DNA of 64,000 nucleotides from CAZKBP01 sp964551015 (GTDB lineage Bacteria > Bacteroidota > Bacteroidia > Cytophagales > Microscillaceae), in assembly GCA_964551015.1 (NCBI GenBank), contig CAZKBP010000011.1, forward strand, positions 1-64,000, read 5' to 3'. Below the pieces are notes generated by a model, which saw only the letters and a program-made list of their open reading frames with translations, ran no database searches and had not been told where the DNA came from. The translations under genes were made by a program, and so were the position numbers. Below, in pieces: positions 51,712-61,377 of the stretch. Each line of letters starts with the position of its first letter. Position 1 is the first letter of the stretch.

Positions 51712-53025
51712 CTATTTATTCACGTATTTGTCTATAAAATAAAGAATTAAACCAGCCAAGACAGTGCCTAATCCTAGTAAAGATTCATAAGTTTGATCGA
51801 TCAGCAGAAATATAATAGTCCATAAAGTTACAGCCAGAAAGATCAGCGGTGTGATAGGATAGCCCCAGGCTCGATAAGAACGAGGGCGTTTGGGCTCCCG
51901 AATGCGTAGCACAAAAAGCCCTAATACGGTCATAAAGGGGGCCAAGCTCAGTGTAAAGCCCACGTACTTGATGATTGAGTCAAATGAAGCGGTCAAAATC
52001 AAGATCAAGGTAATTAAGGATTGTAAGAGAATCGCTACCACCGGCAAACCCTTACTGCTTCGGGTGGCGAAAACGCTGAGCAGGGGAATATCTTCACCCA
52101 TCACCTGCGTAACACGCGGCCCCGCAAAGATCATAGAACTAATAGAAGAAACCAGCAACAGCGCAATCATCATGCCCATCACGCCACCCAGTGTGGAGCC
52201 AAAAATACGATTGGCCGATAAGTAGCCGATTTCTAATTGTCCTGCAAGCTCTCCCATGGGTACCGTGTAGAGAAAAACAAAATTGAGAAATACATAGGCA
52301 ATCATGACGACCAAAGTGCCAAAGAAGAGCGAACGTGGCACATTTTTCTGTGGGTTTTCAATCTCACCCGCCAGATAAGCAGATGCATTCCAGCCAGAAT
52401 AGGCATAAGAAACGTACACAAGAGATACCGCGAAAGAGGAACTGAAGAGGAGAGCACTATCCCCCGCTTGAGGAAGAATACGAATGCTTTGTGGGTCTTG
52501 AGGGATGAAAATACCGCAGATTACGAAAAATACGATAAGACCTACTTTGACGCTGGTGGAAATATTTTGAAAAATACTCCCTGCTTTCAAATCATAAGCG
52601 TGGATAAAAGTGAGCAACACCACGACAGCCACGGCCAAACCCGTGGCATGGATGGCAGGAAAGACGCTGCTGGCATATTGCCCCAAAGCTACCGCCGCCG
52701 CTGCTACCGGAGCCGCGAAACCTACCGTGACCGATACCCAGCCTGATAAAAAACCCAGAGCTGGATGATAAATTTCAGATAAGAAATGATATTCACCGCC
52801 CGATCGGGGCATCATCGCCGCCAATTCTCCGTAACACAAAGCACCACAAAGTGCCACGATGCCTCCCACGACCCAAAGCATCAGCAGGGGAAAGACCGAA
52901 TCAATTCCGCCTGCGATCTGGAAGCCGAGGCTGGTAAACACCCCGGCACCGATCATATTGGCGACTACAATGGCCGTGGCGGTCGAAAAACTTACTTTTT
53001 GTTCTTTCTCAGCAGTAACAGGCAT
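51712..53025 (-). CDS. APC-family amino acid permease
   Basis: Protein of 437 residues with about twelve transmembrane helices. The first helix has the family pattern VVANMIGAGVFTSLGF and helix 3 has YGELAAMMPRSGGEYHFL, as in amino acid-polyamine-organocation transporters. Later blocks (PRSLFFGTLVVMIAYVFLN, and a C-terminal REPKRPRSYRAWGYPI) fit the L-type amino-acid transporter branch. It probably imports or exchanges amino acids at the inner membrane. The start is the ATG at 53025; the TTG at 53067 would add fourteen residues. The lipoprotein gene follows with 13 bases between. Confidence 0.9.
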   Translation of the reverse strand: MPVTAEKEQKVSFSTATAIVVANMIGAGVFTSLGFQIAGGIDSVFPLLMLWVVGGIVALCGALCYGELAAMMPRSGGEYHFLSEIYHPALGFLSGWVSVTVGFAAPVAAAAVALGQYASSVFPAIHATGLAVAVVVLLTFIHAYDLKAGSIFQNISTSVKVGLIVFFVICGIFIPQDPQSIRILPQAGDSALLFSSSFAVSLVYVSYAYSGWNASAYLAGEIENPQKNVPRSLFFGTLVVMIAYVFLNFVFLYTVPMGELAGQLEIGYLSANRIFGSTLGGVMGMMIALLLVSSISSMIFAGPRVTQVMGEDIPLLSVFATRSSKGLPVVAILLQSLITLILILTASFDSIIKYVGFTLSLAPFMTVLGLFVLRIREPKRPRSYRAWGYPITPLIFLAVTLWTIIFLLIDQTYESLLGLGTVLAGLILYFIDKYVNK

Positions 53026-53240
53026 ATTTTCAATGAGTTCAGACCCGATAAAATTTATTAAATACAATTAGAAATCGAGAGAGAGTAGTTAGGAGAGAGA
53101 TGCGATCAGGTGCCTAGCTTCTGAATTTTGGCTTCTAACTCCTAAACCAGAATTCTAAAATTATGGATTAAAGTGAAATCTCTAAAAAAATCGTGCAAGA
53201 TTACCACCCCAAAGTAAAAATGATCGAGTAAAATAGGAAA

Positions 53241-53282
53241 GGAAGTAGGATCAACTGTAATTTTTAAAGCCATCTTACTTCC
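53241..53282 (-). terminator. Candidate terminator after the M23 gene
   Basis: GGAAGTAGGAT (53241-53251) and ATCTTACTTCC (53272-53282) form an 11-base stem with one G-T pair and a 20-base loop. It lies 23 bases past the stop of the minus-strand M23 gene. The trailing minus-strand sequence is only moderately T-rich. Confidence 0.45.
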
Positions 53283-53305
53283 TCCTTCAAGGATTTGAGA
53301 AAAAT

Positions 53306-54280
53306 CTAGGATAGAGATTGGTTTTCAATCGAGGCCAGTTCCAATATTTTCTCGTATTCGTCTGGATTGAGATCTCGGAAAAAGAAATAAACTGGATTGA
53401 CTTGCTCACGATTATAAATCACTTCGTAATGCACGTGGGGAGCCGTAGAAAAGCCGGTACTACCTACATAGCCAATACATTGGCCTCTTTTGACTTTATC
53501 TCCTTTCTTGACAATATATTTGGCCATGTGCGCGTACAAGGTACGATAACCATAGCCGTGATCTAATACCACGTGATTGCCATAGCCCGACTCGTAGACA
53601 GATTTTTTGACGACTCCATCGGCCGTGGCGTAGATAGGAGTTCCGTAAGGAGCGGCAAAGTCAATGCCTGGATGAAACTGTCCTACTTTATAGATAGGAT
53701 GAATGCGCATACCAAAGCCAGAAGTAAGTCGGGTAAGTTGCTCATTAGAAATAGGTTGGATCGCGGGCATGCTAGCGAGCATTTTAGCTTTATCGTCTAC
53801 CAATTGGACAATTTCGTCGTAAGATTTGCTTTGGATAAACATCTTACGCTTGACATCGTCTACTTTTTTGAAGGTGCCCACGATGAGTTCTTCTTCCTTC
53901 AATCCCTTGTTGAGTAGGTTGCGGTATTTATCTACCCCTCCGGCACCCGCCGAACGGACAGAATTGGGGATGGGTTCTGCTTCAAAAATCATGCGATAGA
54001 CATTGTCATCGCGGGTCTGAAGTTTTTCTAAAATATCGTTGACCTCGGCAATTTGCTTGTCTAGAATATTGTAGTAAAGCTTCAGCTCTTGGTTTTCGTT
54101 GCTGAGTTTTCTCTTTTCTTCATCTTGGAAATAGCCAGCCAAAAGAGAGGCGAGCCCGATTCCGAAAATAATAGATAAGGTAAGAAAGCCTAGTAAGTTT
54201 AGGATGATATCCACCAATTTGATCTTGACCTTTTTGTAGGTACAAGTATCTGGATCATAATAATATTTAACTCTAGCCAT
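53306..54280 (-). CDS. Membrane-anchored M23-family peptidoglycan peptidase
   Basis: Protein of 324 residues. A cytoplasmic start (VKYYYDPDTCTYKKVKIK) and one transmembrane helix (about 25-50) lead to a coiled coil (about 55-90) and an M23 domain (about 185-305). The zinc ligands are in HPGIDF and HVHYE, with another His in LYAHMAKY. This layout (membrane anchor, coiled coil, LytM) is standard for Bacteroidota cell-wall endopeptidases such as those controlling cell shape or division. It has its own promoter with good boxes at 54344-54373. Confidence 0.9.
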   Translation of the reverse strand: MARVKYYYDPDTCTYKKVKIKLVDIILNLLGFLTLSIIFGIGLASLLAGYFQDEEKRKLSNENQELKLYYNILDKQIAEVNDILEKLQTRDDNVYRMIFEAEPIPNSVRSAGAGGVDKYRNLLNKGLKEEELIVGTFKKVDDVKRKMFIQSKSYDEIVQLVDDKAKMLASMPAIQPISNEQLTRLTSGFGMRIHPIYKVGQFHPGIDFAAPYGTPIYATADGVVKKSVYESGYGNHVVLDHGYGYRTLYAHMAKYIVKKGDKVKRGQCIGYVGSTGFSTAPHVHYEVIYNREQVNPVYFFFRDLNPDEYEKILELASIENQSLS

Positions 54281-54774
54281 GCATCAATCAAATTCGTGAA
54301 ACCATTGGTGTTTGAAGTTTCCAAAAAGTTTCCAAAGCCAGTGCAAATATAGTACTTTATTTAAAAGTCCAAATATTTAATCCTCTCAATTCAGAGTTTT
54401 TGGCTATTTTTTTGGATTCTATGGGTGAAGAGTATTAAAATAACAATGTTTAGAAGCTAGTTGAAGACAGGAAAAAGCTACAAAAAAATCTGATAATCAG
54501 TCTCTTAAATGAAGGTTCCGTATGAAAAAACGAGAATAGCCTTCGGAAGGTTTCTCCAAAAAAAAGCTAAAATGCCTCTTGTAATAATTACAGAGAAAAA
54601 ATCATTTTTTTGAAAAAAGAAGCTTAGTCCAAAGTCTGTTATTTACAAACTTATTGTATTTTTGGCCATAATTTTTCTTCAAGCTTCGCCTGTTTAAAAC
54701 AAAATTTGTTTTACAATCTTTGGGGTTCATTTTCTTTGAAAGAGAAGAACTCAAAAAATGACATCTGATTTGCT
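54281..54774. other. Divergent intergenic region
   Basis: A 494-base AT-rich gap. It holds the promoter of the M23 gene at its left end and a TATTTTTG box (54657-54664), 110 bases before the 54775 gene. The middle part has no coding frame, repeat or known RNA that I could support. Confidence 0.45.
54344..54373 (-). promoter_or_regulatory. Well-matched Bacteroidota-type promoter for the M23 gene
   Basis: On the minus strand TTTG (54373-54370) is followed after 18 bases by TATATTTG (54351-54344), matching the TTTG / TAnnTTTG pattern of Bacteroidota housekeeping promoters. Transcription would begin near 54337, about 57 bases before the start codon. Confidence 0.6.
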
Positions 54775-55041
54775 ATGAAAGAATCTAAGCAAGCCAAGAA
54801 ACGGGTCGAGACTAGCGTACAGGAGATGAGTGATGAAAAATTAAAAAGCCAAAGAAACGCGGATGTCAACCTGATCGTGCTCTTGGTGATCGCAGCTTTA
54901 ACCAACTTGACATTGGGGTTGTGGATACAGTTTTGGATAGTGATTCCTATATCTGCTTCGATCCTGATGGTTTTTCTACCTCCCAAAGTGCAATCCATCC
55001 AAGCCTTTAATCAAGAGATCAAACGGCGGGGTTTGGGTTGA
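54775..55041 (+). CDS. Small two-helix membrane protein
   Basis: Protein of 88 residues. The charged N-terminus (1-28) is followed by two hydrophobic segments (about 30-48 and 50-68), separated by a short turn, and a basic tail. Such 2TM-type small proteins of Bacteroidota have no proven function. It shares no domain with its neighbours. It is transcribed in the same direction as the multi-helix membrane protein 143 bases downstream. Confidence 0.6.
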   Translation: MKESKQAKKRVETSVQEMSDEKLKSQRNADVNLIVLLVIAALTNLTLGLWIQFWIVIPISASILMVFLPPKVQSIQAFNQEIKRRGLG

Positions 55042-55184
55042 GTTGATGGGATAGGTAGTATTTTTAGGGGGCAAATTGTCAAAATATTTGGGTAAAAAGC
55101 CTAGTTACTCTGTTTAATCTTACGTCTCTGATAACCTTTTGCATATCAAGCGGTTGTTCCTTTAGATTTTAAAATGAACGATTT

Positions 55185-56105
55185 ATGTGGCAGAAGGGAA
55201 TTACGGCTTTACATACGCTTCTTTTTTCAGACCGAGTACGAGAGCGTTTCGAGAAGATTACGATTTATCTAGGATTGATTGGTTTCTCGCTTCATCTTCT
55301 CCTCATATTTTTAGTGCGTTGGCACGTGATCAAGACTCCATTGGTAGATGAGATCTTGGCCAGTCCTATCACGGCTATTTACACGCCCTTTTCTTTTATT
55401 CTTTTTTATGAGGTTTATCTACTGGTTTATTATCTCTCCTATTCTTTTACCACCTCTATCGGTAAGCAATATGAAATCGTATCGCTGATTCTAATTCGTA
55501 AAATTTTCAAGGACATAGAGAAAATTGACCTGAACGAACAGTGGTACACCAGCGATCATAATCTCTCTATATTACTGGACATGGTGGGTTTTCTGGTTAT
55601 TTTCCTACTGATTTTTGTTTTCTATCGCTTAGGCAAACGCCGCCAAAAGTTTGAGGATAATCCGGGCACGAAAAACTTTGTGCTCATCAAACAATTTATA
55701 TCTGTTTTGCTCGTGCCCATTTTATTGGGTTTAGCTCTCTACAGCTTAGGAGATTGGGTCATCGAGGTGTATCAATATCAGTTGGGTAGAATCGATGAGC
55801 TATCTAATATTAATCATATTTTTTATCTGGAGTTTTTTATTACTTTGATTCTGGTGGATGTGTTTATCCTCATTCTATCGTTCATCTACACGGGGAATTA
55901 CAATCAGTTGATTCGTAATTCGGGCTTTATCATCTCCACGATTATGATTCGGCTTTCTTTTGTGGCGGAGAATCCTTTTAGCATTATTCTTTCCACGGGT
56001 GGGATTGTTTTTGGAGTGTTGATCCTCTGGATTTACACGCTTTATGGTCAGGTTATGGACGAAATAGAGCTGGAAACACAGAATACTCCCGTGGGAAAGA
56101 TTTAG
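55185..56105 (+). CDS. Multi-pass membrane protein of unknown function
   Basis: Protein of 306 residues with about six to seven transmembrane helices (near 28-50, 65-88, 130-150, 170-190, 212-232, 245-265 and 270-290), and a cytoplasmic loop at about 90-125 with charged residues (RKIFKDIEKIDLNEQW). I recognise no family or catalytic motif. It ends 6 bases before the convergent moaA stop. The hydrophobicity pattern and clean ATG support a real gene. Confidence 0.65.
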   Translation: MWQKGITALHTLLFSDRVRERFEKITIYLGLIGFSLHLLLIFLVRWHVIKTPLVDEILASPITAIYTPFSFILFYEVYLLVYYLSYSFTTSIGKQYEIVSLILIRKIFKDIEKIDLNEQWYTSDHNLSILLDMVGFLVIFLLIFVFYRLGKRRQKFEDNPGTKNFVLIKQFISVLLVPILLGLALYSLGDWVIEVYQYQLGRIDELSNINHIFYLEFFITLILVDVFILILSFIYTGNYNQLIRNSGFIISTIMIRLSFVAENPFSIILSTGGIVFGVLILWIYTLYGQVMDEIELETQNTPVGKI

Positions 56106-56111
56106 AAACGA

Positions 56112-57119
56112 TTAGCCCCCGATGGTCGACATGGACTCGCTCAGGGGCTTGCTTTGATCTCTTCGGGCTTCGGCCTCATAGCCATCTTTCGCTCTATTTC
56201 CAAAGGCTTTCAGAAAAGCAGCTTTGATCTCTTGGTCGGTAGCTGGACGACGTAATAAAGCCTTTAGATCCAACACGCCGTCATCATAGAGGCAGGTTTT
56301 TAATTGCCCCTGAGCCGTGAGGCGAATGCGATTGCAAGTTCCACAAAAAGTGCGACTGAAGGCGGCAATGATGCCTACCGTTCCCTGATGACCAGGAACC
56401 TGATAGTTATAGGAAGTGGAGTGAGGCGCATCTTGGATTTTTTGAATATCGGGAAAATGGGAGCGAAGTTCTTCCAAAATCTTACGGTGTGTCCACTTCA
56501 AGACGGGATAATGTGAACCCTCGCCGTTGAAAGGCATTTCCTCGATAAAGCGCACATCAATCGGGCGATCTTTGCTGAGCAAAGCCAAGGGAATCAAATC
56601 TTCAATATTTTTGCCCTCCATAACTACGGCGTTGATTTTGGTGGGAATGCCTGCCGCCACGAGCGCATCTAAGCTAGCCATTACTTGATCAAACTCATCC
56701 CGACGGGTAATCTCCAAGAAACGCTTTTTATCGAGTGTATCCAAGCTTAGATTTACCGAATGGATGCCCATGGCCAAGAGCTGGGGAATATAAGCTTGGG
56801 TTAGTACGCCGTTGGTAGTCAGGTTGATTTGCTCTAGTTGCTCAATCTCGCTCAATTTCCAAAGAAAATCAATCAAATCTCTACGTACGAAGGGTTCTCC
56901 GCCCGTAATGCGTACCTTACGGATGCCCATTTCTACCAGAATACGCACGAGCCTTTCCATTTCTTCATAAGTCAACAACTGATGCTTGGGCAAATATTTA
57001 ATTCCTTCCTCGGGCATGCAGTAGAAGCAGCGCAAATTACAGCGATCTGTTACTGCGAGGCGAAGATAGTTGATCGGGCGTCCGTGATTATCTTGGAGTA
57101 CTTGAGTGTGATTTTGCAT
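56112..57119 (-). CDS. moaA: GTP 3',8-cyclase, molybdenum cofactor biosynthesis
   Basis: Radical SAM enzyme of 335 residues. The first iron-sulfur site is in CNLRCFYC (with a Cys also before it) and the second, C-terminal one in CGTCNRIRLT and a later Cys in LKTCLYDDG. The protein ends in Gly-Gly, which in this family enters the active site. MoaA performs the first step of molybdopterin synthesis from GTP, with MoaC. It follows the FdhF-like gene by 189 bases on the same strand and near fdhD, so the three form a molybdenum unit. Confidence 0.95.
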   Translation of the reverse strand: MQNHTQVLQDNHGRPINYLRLAVTDRCNLRCFYCMPEEGIKYLPKHQLLTYEEMERLVRILVEMGIRKVRITGGEPFVRRDLIDFLWKLSEIEQLEQINLTTNGVLTQAYIPQLLAMGIHSVNLSLDTLDKKRFLEITRRDEFDQVMASLDALVAAGIPTKINAVVMEGKNIEDLIPLALLSKDRPIDVRFIEEMPFNGEGSHYPVLKWTHRKILEELRSHFPDIQKIQDAPHSTSYNYQVPGHQGTVGIIAAFSRTFCGTCNRIRLTAQGQLKTCLYDDGVLDLKALLRRPATDQEIKAAFLKAFGNRAKDGYEAEARRDQSKPLSESMSTIGG

Positions 57120-57207
57120 ATTTATTGGCTTCCTCGTGGGTAGGTTAAGTGTTTTTTGAGCGATCCGTTTTTTAGCTTTTTTCTATTTTCTGTCCTAAAT
57201 TCCTAAA

Positions 57208-57236
57208 ACCCTCCTGACATTGAAAATCTGGAAGGT
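57208..57236 (-). terminator. Possible terminator between FdhF-like gene and moaA
   Basis: On the minus strand ACCTTCC and GGAGGGT (57236-57230 and 57214-57208) form a 7-base stem with one wobble pair, followed by TTTT. It lies about 75 bases after the stop of the FdhF-like gene. The stem is weak and the loop rather long, so it may only lessen read-through to moaA. Confidence 0.35.
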
Positions 57237-57308
57237 TTGTCGATTGGATTTTAAATATAATCAAAAAAAAGGTTTCTTAGTTTCCCATTTAGCTGAGTCT
57301 GAAATTTG

Positions 57309-59678
57309 TTAACGTTCCAGACTCACCACCACAGATTTGGAAGTGGGCGTGTGGCTTCTATCTGCTTTACTCTTGAGGGGAACCAGCACATTAGCCTCGG
57401 GAAAATAAGTAGCCACGCATTGTCGAGGAATGGAGTAGGGGACGACGATGAATTTATCGGCTCGGCGTTTTTCTCCCTGGAAATGACTAATTAGATTCAC
57501 CACATCTCCCATCTGCAAATTAGCTTTTTTCATGTCTTCTACATTCATCAATACAACCCTTCTTTCCTGATAAATGCCACGATAGCGATCGTCTAAACCA
57601 TAAATAGTCGTGTTGTACTGGTCATGGGTGCGAATGGTCATCATCAGGTATTGACCTGATTCGAGGGCGTGTTGCGGAATGGGATGCACGGTAAAATGCG
57701 CTTTACCATCTTTGGTGTGGAATTTACCTTCGCGGGCTCCATTGGGGAGATAAAAACCGCCGGGCTGGCGTACGCGCTCATTGTAATTTTCAAAGCCGGG
57801 AATAGTTTGCTCGATTTTCTCTCGAATACGATCGTAATCAGCCACCAGACCTGACCAGTCCACGGTGGATTTCGCACCTAAGGTAGCTTCGGCCAAACGA
57901 GCCACGATCATTGGTTCACTTAATAGATGCTCGGAACTAGGTTTGAGATGCCCGTGGGATTGGTGTACTACGCCCGTGGAGTTTTCCACGCTCACGAATT
58001 GATCTCCTGCTGCTTGTGTGTCCACTTCGGTACGTCCGAGACAAGGCAGGATGAGGGCCTGCTTCCCGTGAATCACGTGGCTACGATTGAGCTTGGTAGA
58101 AACGTGCGCCGTGAGTTGGCACTGGCGTAAGCCCTTGGCGGTTAATTCAGTATCAGGAGTAGCGGAGAGGAAATTTCCTCCCATGGCAAAGAATACTTTG
58201 GCCTTGCCCTCGACCATGGCCTCGATGGCGGCCACGGTGTCAAAGCCATGCTCGCGGGGAGGCTCGAAGTTAAATACCTCTTTTAGTTTGTCCAAGAAAG
58301 CGGGCTTGGGTTTTTCCCAAATACCCATGGTACGATCTCCTTGTACGTTGCTATGACCACGGACGGGGCAGGTTCCAGCGCCAGGTTTGCCAATGCTCCC
58401 TTTTAACAAGAGTAAATTGACACATTCTTGGATATTGGCTACGCCATTCTTGTGTTGGGTCAGCCCCATGGCCCAGCAGATGATGATTTTTTGCTTCTGA
58501 ATGAGTAATTGAGCTGCTTTCTGAAGTTCATCGAGGGGAACGCCACAGTTTTCTACCAGTGCCTGCAAATCCTGCTGCCTCAAGTTCTCAACGAGTGCTT
58601 CGTAACCTTGGGTTTGAGCTTGGATAAACTCGTGATCGAAGACACTTCCGGGATTGGCTTCTTCTGCCTCGAGCATGAGCTTCATAAGTGCCTGTAGCAA
58701 GGCTACGTCTCCGTTGATTTTGACTTGTAGGAAAATGTCCGTGAGTTCTTGCCCCCCATTGAAGAAATGCAGGGGAGCCTGAGGGTTTTTAAATTTGATA
58801 AGTCCGGTTTCTGGTAAAGGATTAACCGTGATAATTTGTGCGCCTGTTTGCTTGGCCTTTTGCAAAGCCGTGAGCATACGTGGGTGGTTCGTACCCGGGT
58901 TTTGCCCGATGACCATAATGACTTCGGTTTTTTCGAAATCATCTAATTTGACAGAGCCTTTACCGATTCCTACCGTTTCGGAAAGTCCCGTGCCGCTAGA
59001 CTCGTGGCACATGTTAGAGCAGTCGGGTAGATTGTTGGTACCGTACTGGCGTACAAAGAGTTGATAAAGAAAAGCAGCCTCGTTACTGGTGCGGCCTGAG
59101 GTATAAAAAATGGCTTCATCGGGCGAGTCTAATCCCTTCAGTTCCTTTGCAATCAGGGCAAAGGCATCTTCCCAAGAAATGGCCTCGTAATTTTGCTTTC
59201 CCTCTCGCAGCACCATGGGATGCGTGAGACGACCTTGCTTGCCTAGCCAGTAATCAGATTGACGAGCTAGCTCATTGATGGTGTGTTTTTGAAAAAATTC
59301 AGGCGTAACTTTTTTGCGAGTGGCCTCTTCGGCGATGGCTTTGGCGCCACTCTCACAGTACTCGGCCAGGAGCGAGCGTTTGTCGTCGGGGTCTGGCCAA
59401 GCACAACCCGGGCAGTCAAAACCATTCTTTTGGTTGAGCTTGGCTAGAGTTTGAAGGCCACGCGCCATGCCCATTTCCCCGAAAACGTGCTGTAGAGCAC
59501 TCTTGATGGCTTCTACGCCCGCTGCTGTTTCTTTGGGAGCTTTGATTTTAATACCCGTGAACGCCTCGGGGGGTTGAGCCGTAGTTTTCTCGGTGAAGAT
59601 AACCTCTTGGGGTGAGGCAGGAGCTTGCTTGATTTTACCGACTGATTCCTGAACCTTGGATTGATTTATATTTTCCAT
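57309..59678 (-). CDS. FdhF/YdeP-family molybdopterin oxidoreductase
   Basis: Protein of 789 residues, of the size and order of the YdeP-like group: an N-terminal GFDCPGCAWPDP region (near 89-100), the molybdopterin-binding blocks (YTSGRTSNEAAFLYQLF, GQNPGTNHPRML), a central oxidoreductase domain, and a C-terminal molydop-binding domain (about 680-789, RTHDQYNTTIYGLDDRYRG). There is no signal peptide, so it is cytoplasmic. The substrate is not known: formate-like oxidation is inferred only from the family and from fdhD, 30 bases upstream. It lies first after fdhD in the transcript. Confidence 0.88.
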   Translation of the reverse strand: MENINQSKVQESVGKIKQAPASPQEVIFTEKTTAQPPEAFTGIKIKAPKETAAGVEAIKSALQHVFGEMGMARGLQTLAKLNQKNGFDCPGCAWPDPDDKRSLLAEYCESGAKAIAEEATRKKVTPEFFQKHTINELARQSDYWLGKQGRLTHPMVLREGKQNYEAISWEDAFALIAKELKGLDSPDEAIFYTSGRTSNEAAFLYQLFVRQYGTNNLPDCSNMCHESSGTGLSETVGIGKGSVKLDDFEKTEVIMVIGQNPGTNHPRMLTALQKAKQTGAQIITVNPLPETGLIKFKNPQAPLHFFNGGQELTDIFLQVKINGDVALLQALMKLMLEAEEANPGSVFDHEFIQAQTQGYEALVENLRQQDLQALVENCGVPLDELQKAAQLLIQKQKIIICWAMGLTQHKNGVANIQECVNLLLLKGSIGKPGAGTCPVRGHSNVQGDRTMGIWEKPKPAFLDKLKEVFNFEPPREHGFDTVAAIEAMVEGKAKVFFAMGGNFLSATPDTELTAKGLRQCQLTAHVSTKLNRSHVIHGKQALILPCLGRTEVDTQAAGDQFVSVENSTGVVHQSHGHLKPSSEHLLSEPMIVARLAEATLGAKSTVDWSGLVADYDRIREKIEQTIPGFENYNERVRQPGGFYLPNGAREGKFHTKDGKAHFTVHPIPQHALESGQYLMMTIRTHDQYNTTIYGLDDRYRGIYQERRVVLMNVEDMKKANLQMGDVVNLISHFQGEKRRADKFIVVPYSIPRQCVATYFPEANVLVPLKSKADRSHTPTSKSVVVSLER

Positions 59679-59708
59679 AAAATATTTTTTGTTCGATGAC
59701 AGATTGTA

Positions 59709-60578
59709 CTATTTGATGACAATTCTCTGTGAACCCGTGTAGATATTAAATCTTTGCTCTCGCAGAAAACCAATTAAAGTTAAATTGAACGTTTGAGCAA
59801 CTTTCACCGCCAAACTGGAAGGTGCCCCTACGGCCGCGATGATGGGGATACCTGCTCTCAGAGTTTTTTGTACCAGCTCGAAGCTGATTCTACCACTCAA
59901 TAACAATAAAGTATCACTGACTGAAAAATCGGACTGATAAAGGGTGGCTCCAATCAACTTATCCAAGGCATTGTGGCGACCCACATCTTCCCGAATCAGC
60001 AAGAGTTCGCCTTTTGTATCAAAGAGAGCTGCCGCGTGCAAGCCTCCCGTGTGCTCGAACACGTTCTGTACCTGGCGTAGCTTTTCGGGCAAATGATGAA
60101 TGAGCGAAGAGGGAAAAATGGGCGAATCGGGAGGCAAAACGGGGCAGGAGCTAAGCTCAAGCGACTCGATTGAGGCTTTTCCGCAAACGCCACAGCTAGA
60201 ATTAGTGTAAAAATGCCTCTCCAACTTCCGAAAGTCAATCTCGATTTCGGGTTTGAGTTCTACTTTGACCACATTCCCTCGTTCTTCCTCTTTTTCTACC
60301 TGCTCACAATGGTGGATGCGATGAATAGCTGGATAGTTTTGGATAATTCCCTCGGTGAACAAGAAACCCAAGGTAAGCTCGAGGTCATGCCCCGGAGTAC
60401 GCATCGTGACCGAGAGACTTTTCTGGATACGTTCGTGGGCGGGGCCAAAACCCAGACGAATCTCCAGAGGCTCTTCTACGGCGAGAAGGTCGGATTTTTT
60501 TTGTGTGCCCTGACGTTCTACTTTCAAGATCGTAGTTGTTGCTACACGAGTTCCCGAGCGGGTGTGATGGTGGATCAT
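59709..60578 (-). CDS. fdhD: Formate dehydrogenase accessory sulfurtransferase
   Basis: Protein of 289 residues. FdhD hands a sulfur atom to the molybdenum cofactor of formate-dehydrogenase-like enzymes. The sulfur-carrying Cys pair is CGVC (SSCGVCGKAS near 128-137), and the family motifs TPGHDLELTLGFLFTEGII, GGLHAAALFD and REDVGRHNALDKLIG are all present. It is the first gene of the minus-strand unit fdhD, FdhF-like, moaA. It is divergent from the ECF sigma gene with a 212-base gap that contains no clear promoter boxes. Confidence 0.95.
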   Translation of the reverse strand: MIHHHTRSGTRVATTTILKVERQGTQKKSDLLAVEEPLEIRLGFGPAHERIQKSLSVTMRTPGHDLELTLGFLFTEGIIQNYPAIHRIHHCEQVEKEEERGNVVKVELKPEIEIDFRKLERHFYTNSSCGVCGKASIESLELSSCPVLPPDSPIFPSSLIHHLPEKLRQVQNVFEHTGGLHAAALFDTKGELLLIREDVGRHNALDKLIGATLYQSDFSVSDTLLLLSGRISFELVQKTLRAGIPIIAAVGAPSSLAVKVAQTFNLTLIGFLREQRFNIYTGSQRIVIK

Positions 60579-60790
60579 TGTAGGTTAATCAAGTAATGGT
60601 TAACTTTTACTTTAAGGGAGAAAAATACAATTTTTATCACGAAGCTCCACTTGATCTTGGAAATACTTTTGACGCTCACAATTTTTTAGCGTGCGCCCCG
60701 TCCACAGGGGAAATATCTGCAAGTTGATATTCTCTCAACCAACAAAATACAGATGAATTAGGGGTAGCATAACACTCAAATTTTTTAACC

Positions 60791-61363
60791 ATGAAAAATT
60801 CCATTGCCCTCACGGCGGCATTGACTCGAGAAAAAGAGGCAAAGATAGATCAAACCATTCGCGAGGAACGAAAACGCTTATTCAATTTTATCAAAAAACG
60901 GGTGTCGGATAATGAGGAAGCTGAAGATATTCTACAAGATGTCTTTTATCAATTTATTCAGGCTTACCGTTCCGTTGAGTCCATCGAGCGCATTACTTCT
61001 TGGCTTTTTAGAGTAGCACGCAACAAAATTACCGATCGCTATCGTAAAAAGAAACCACAGAGTATGCCCAGTCTTTCGCCCGAAGAGGACGGGTTAAGCC
61101 TGATGGATATTTTGCCGGATCTGTCTGGCGTACCCGACCGGATGATGGCACAGAATCTTATCTGGGAAGCCATTGAGCAAGCCTTGGAAGAACTCCCCGA
61201 AAAACAAAAACTTGTTTTCGTACTGCACGAGTTCGAAGATAAGAGCTTTAAAGAAATCGCCGAGATCACAGGTGACAGCGTCAATACCCTGCTTTCGCGC
61301 AAGCGTTACGCTATTCTGAGCTTACGCAAGAAGTTACAGGGACTTTATCAAGATTTATCCTAA
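60791..61363 (+). CDS. ECF-type RNA polymerase sigma factor
   Basis: Protein of 190 residues with sigma region 2 (EEAEDILQDVFYQFIQAYRS, near 41-60; TSWLFRVARNKITDRYR) and a C-terminal region 4 (LPEKQKLVFVLHEFEDKSFKEIAEITG.., near 135-180). It is similar in build to the sigma factor at 18937 but has a longer linker. The gene for a small membrane protein with a Cys/His-containing tail begins 14 bases after it, in the place where an anti-sigma factor is often found. Confidence 0.9.
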   Translation: MKNSIALTAALTREKEAKIDQTIREERKRLFNFIKKRVSDNEEAEDILQDVFYQFIQAYRSVESIERITSWLFRVARNKITDRYRKKKPQSMPSLSPEEDGLSLMDILPDLSGVPDRMMAQNLIWEAIEQALEELPEKQKLVFVLHEFEDKSFKEIAEITGDSVNTLLSRKRYAILSLRKKLQGLYQDLS

Positions 61364-61377
61364 AACTTGATGTGAAA

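Noticed and set aside
60579..60790. A molybdenum-cofactor riboswitch in front of fdhD
   Set aside because: The region has only short GC hairpins (for example CCCC/GGGG) and not the large conserved core of that riboswitch class.
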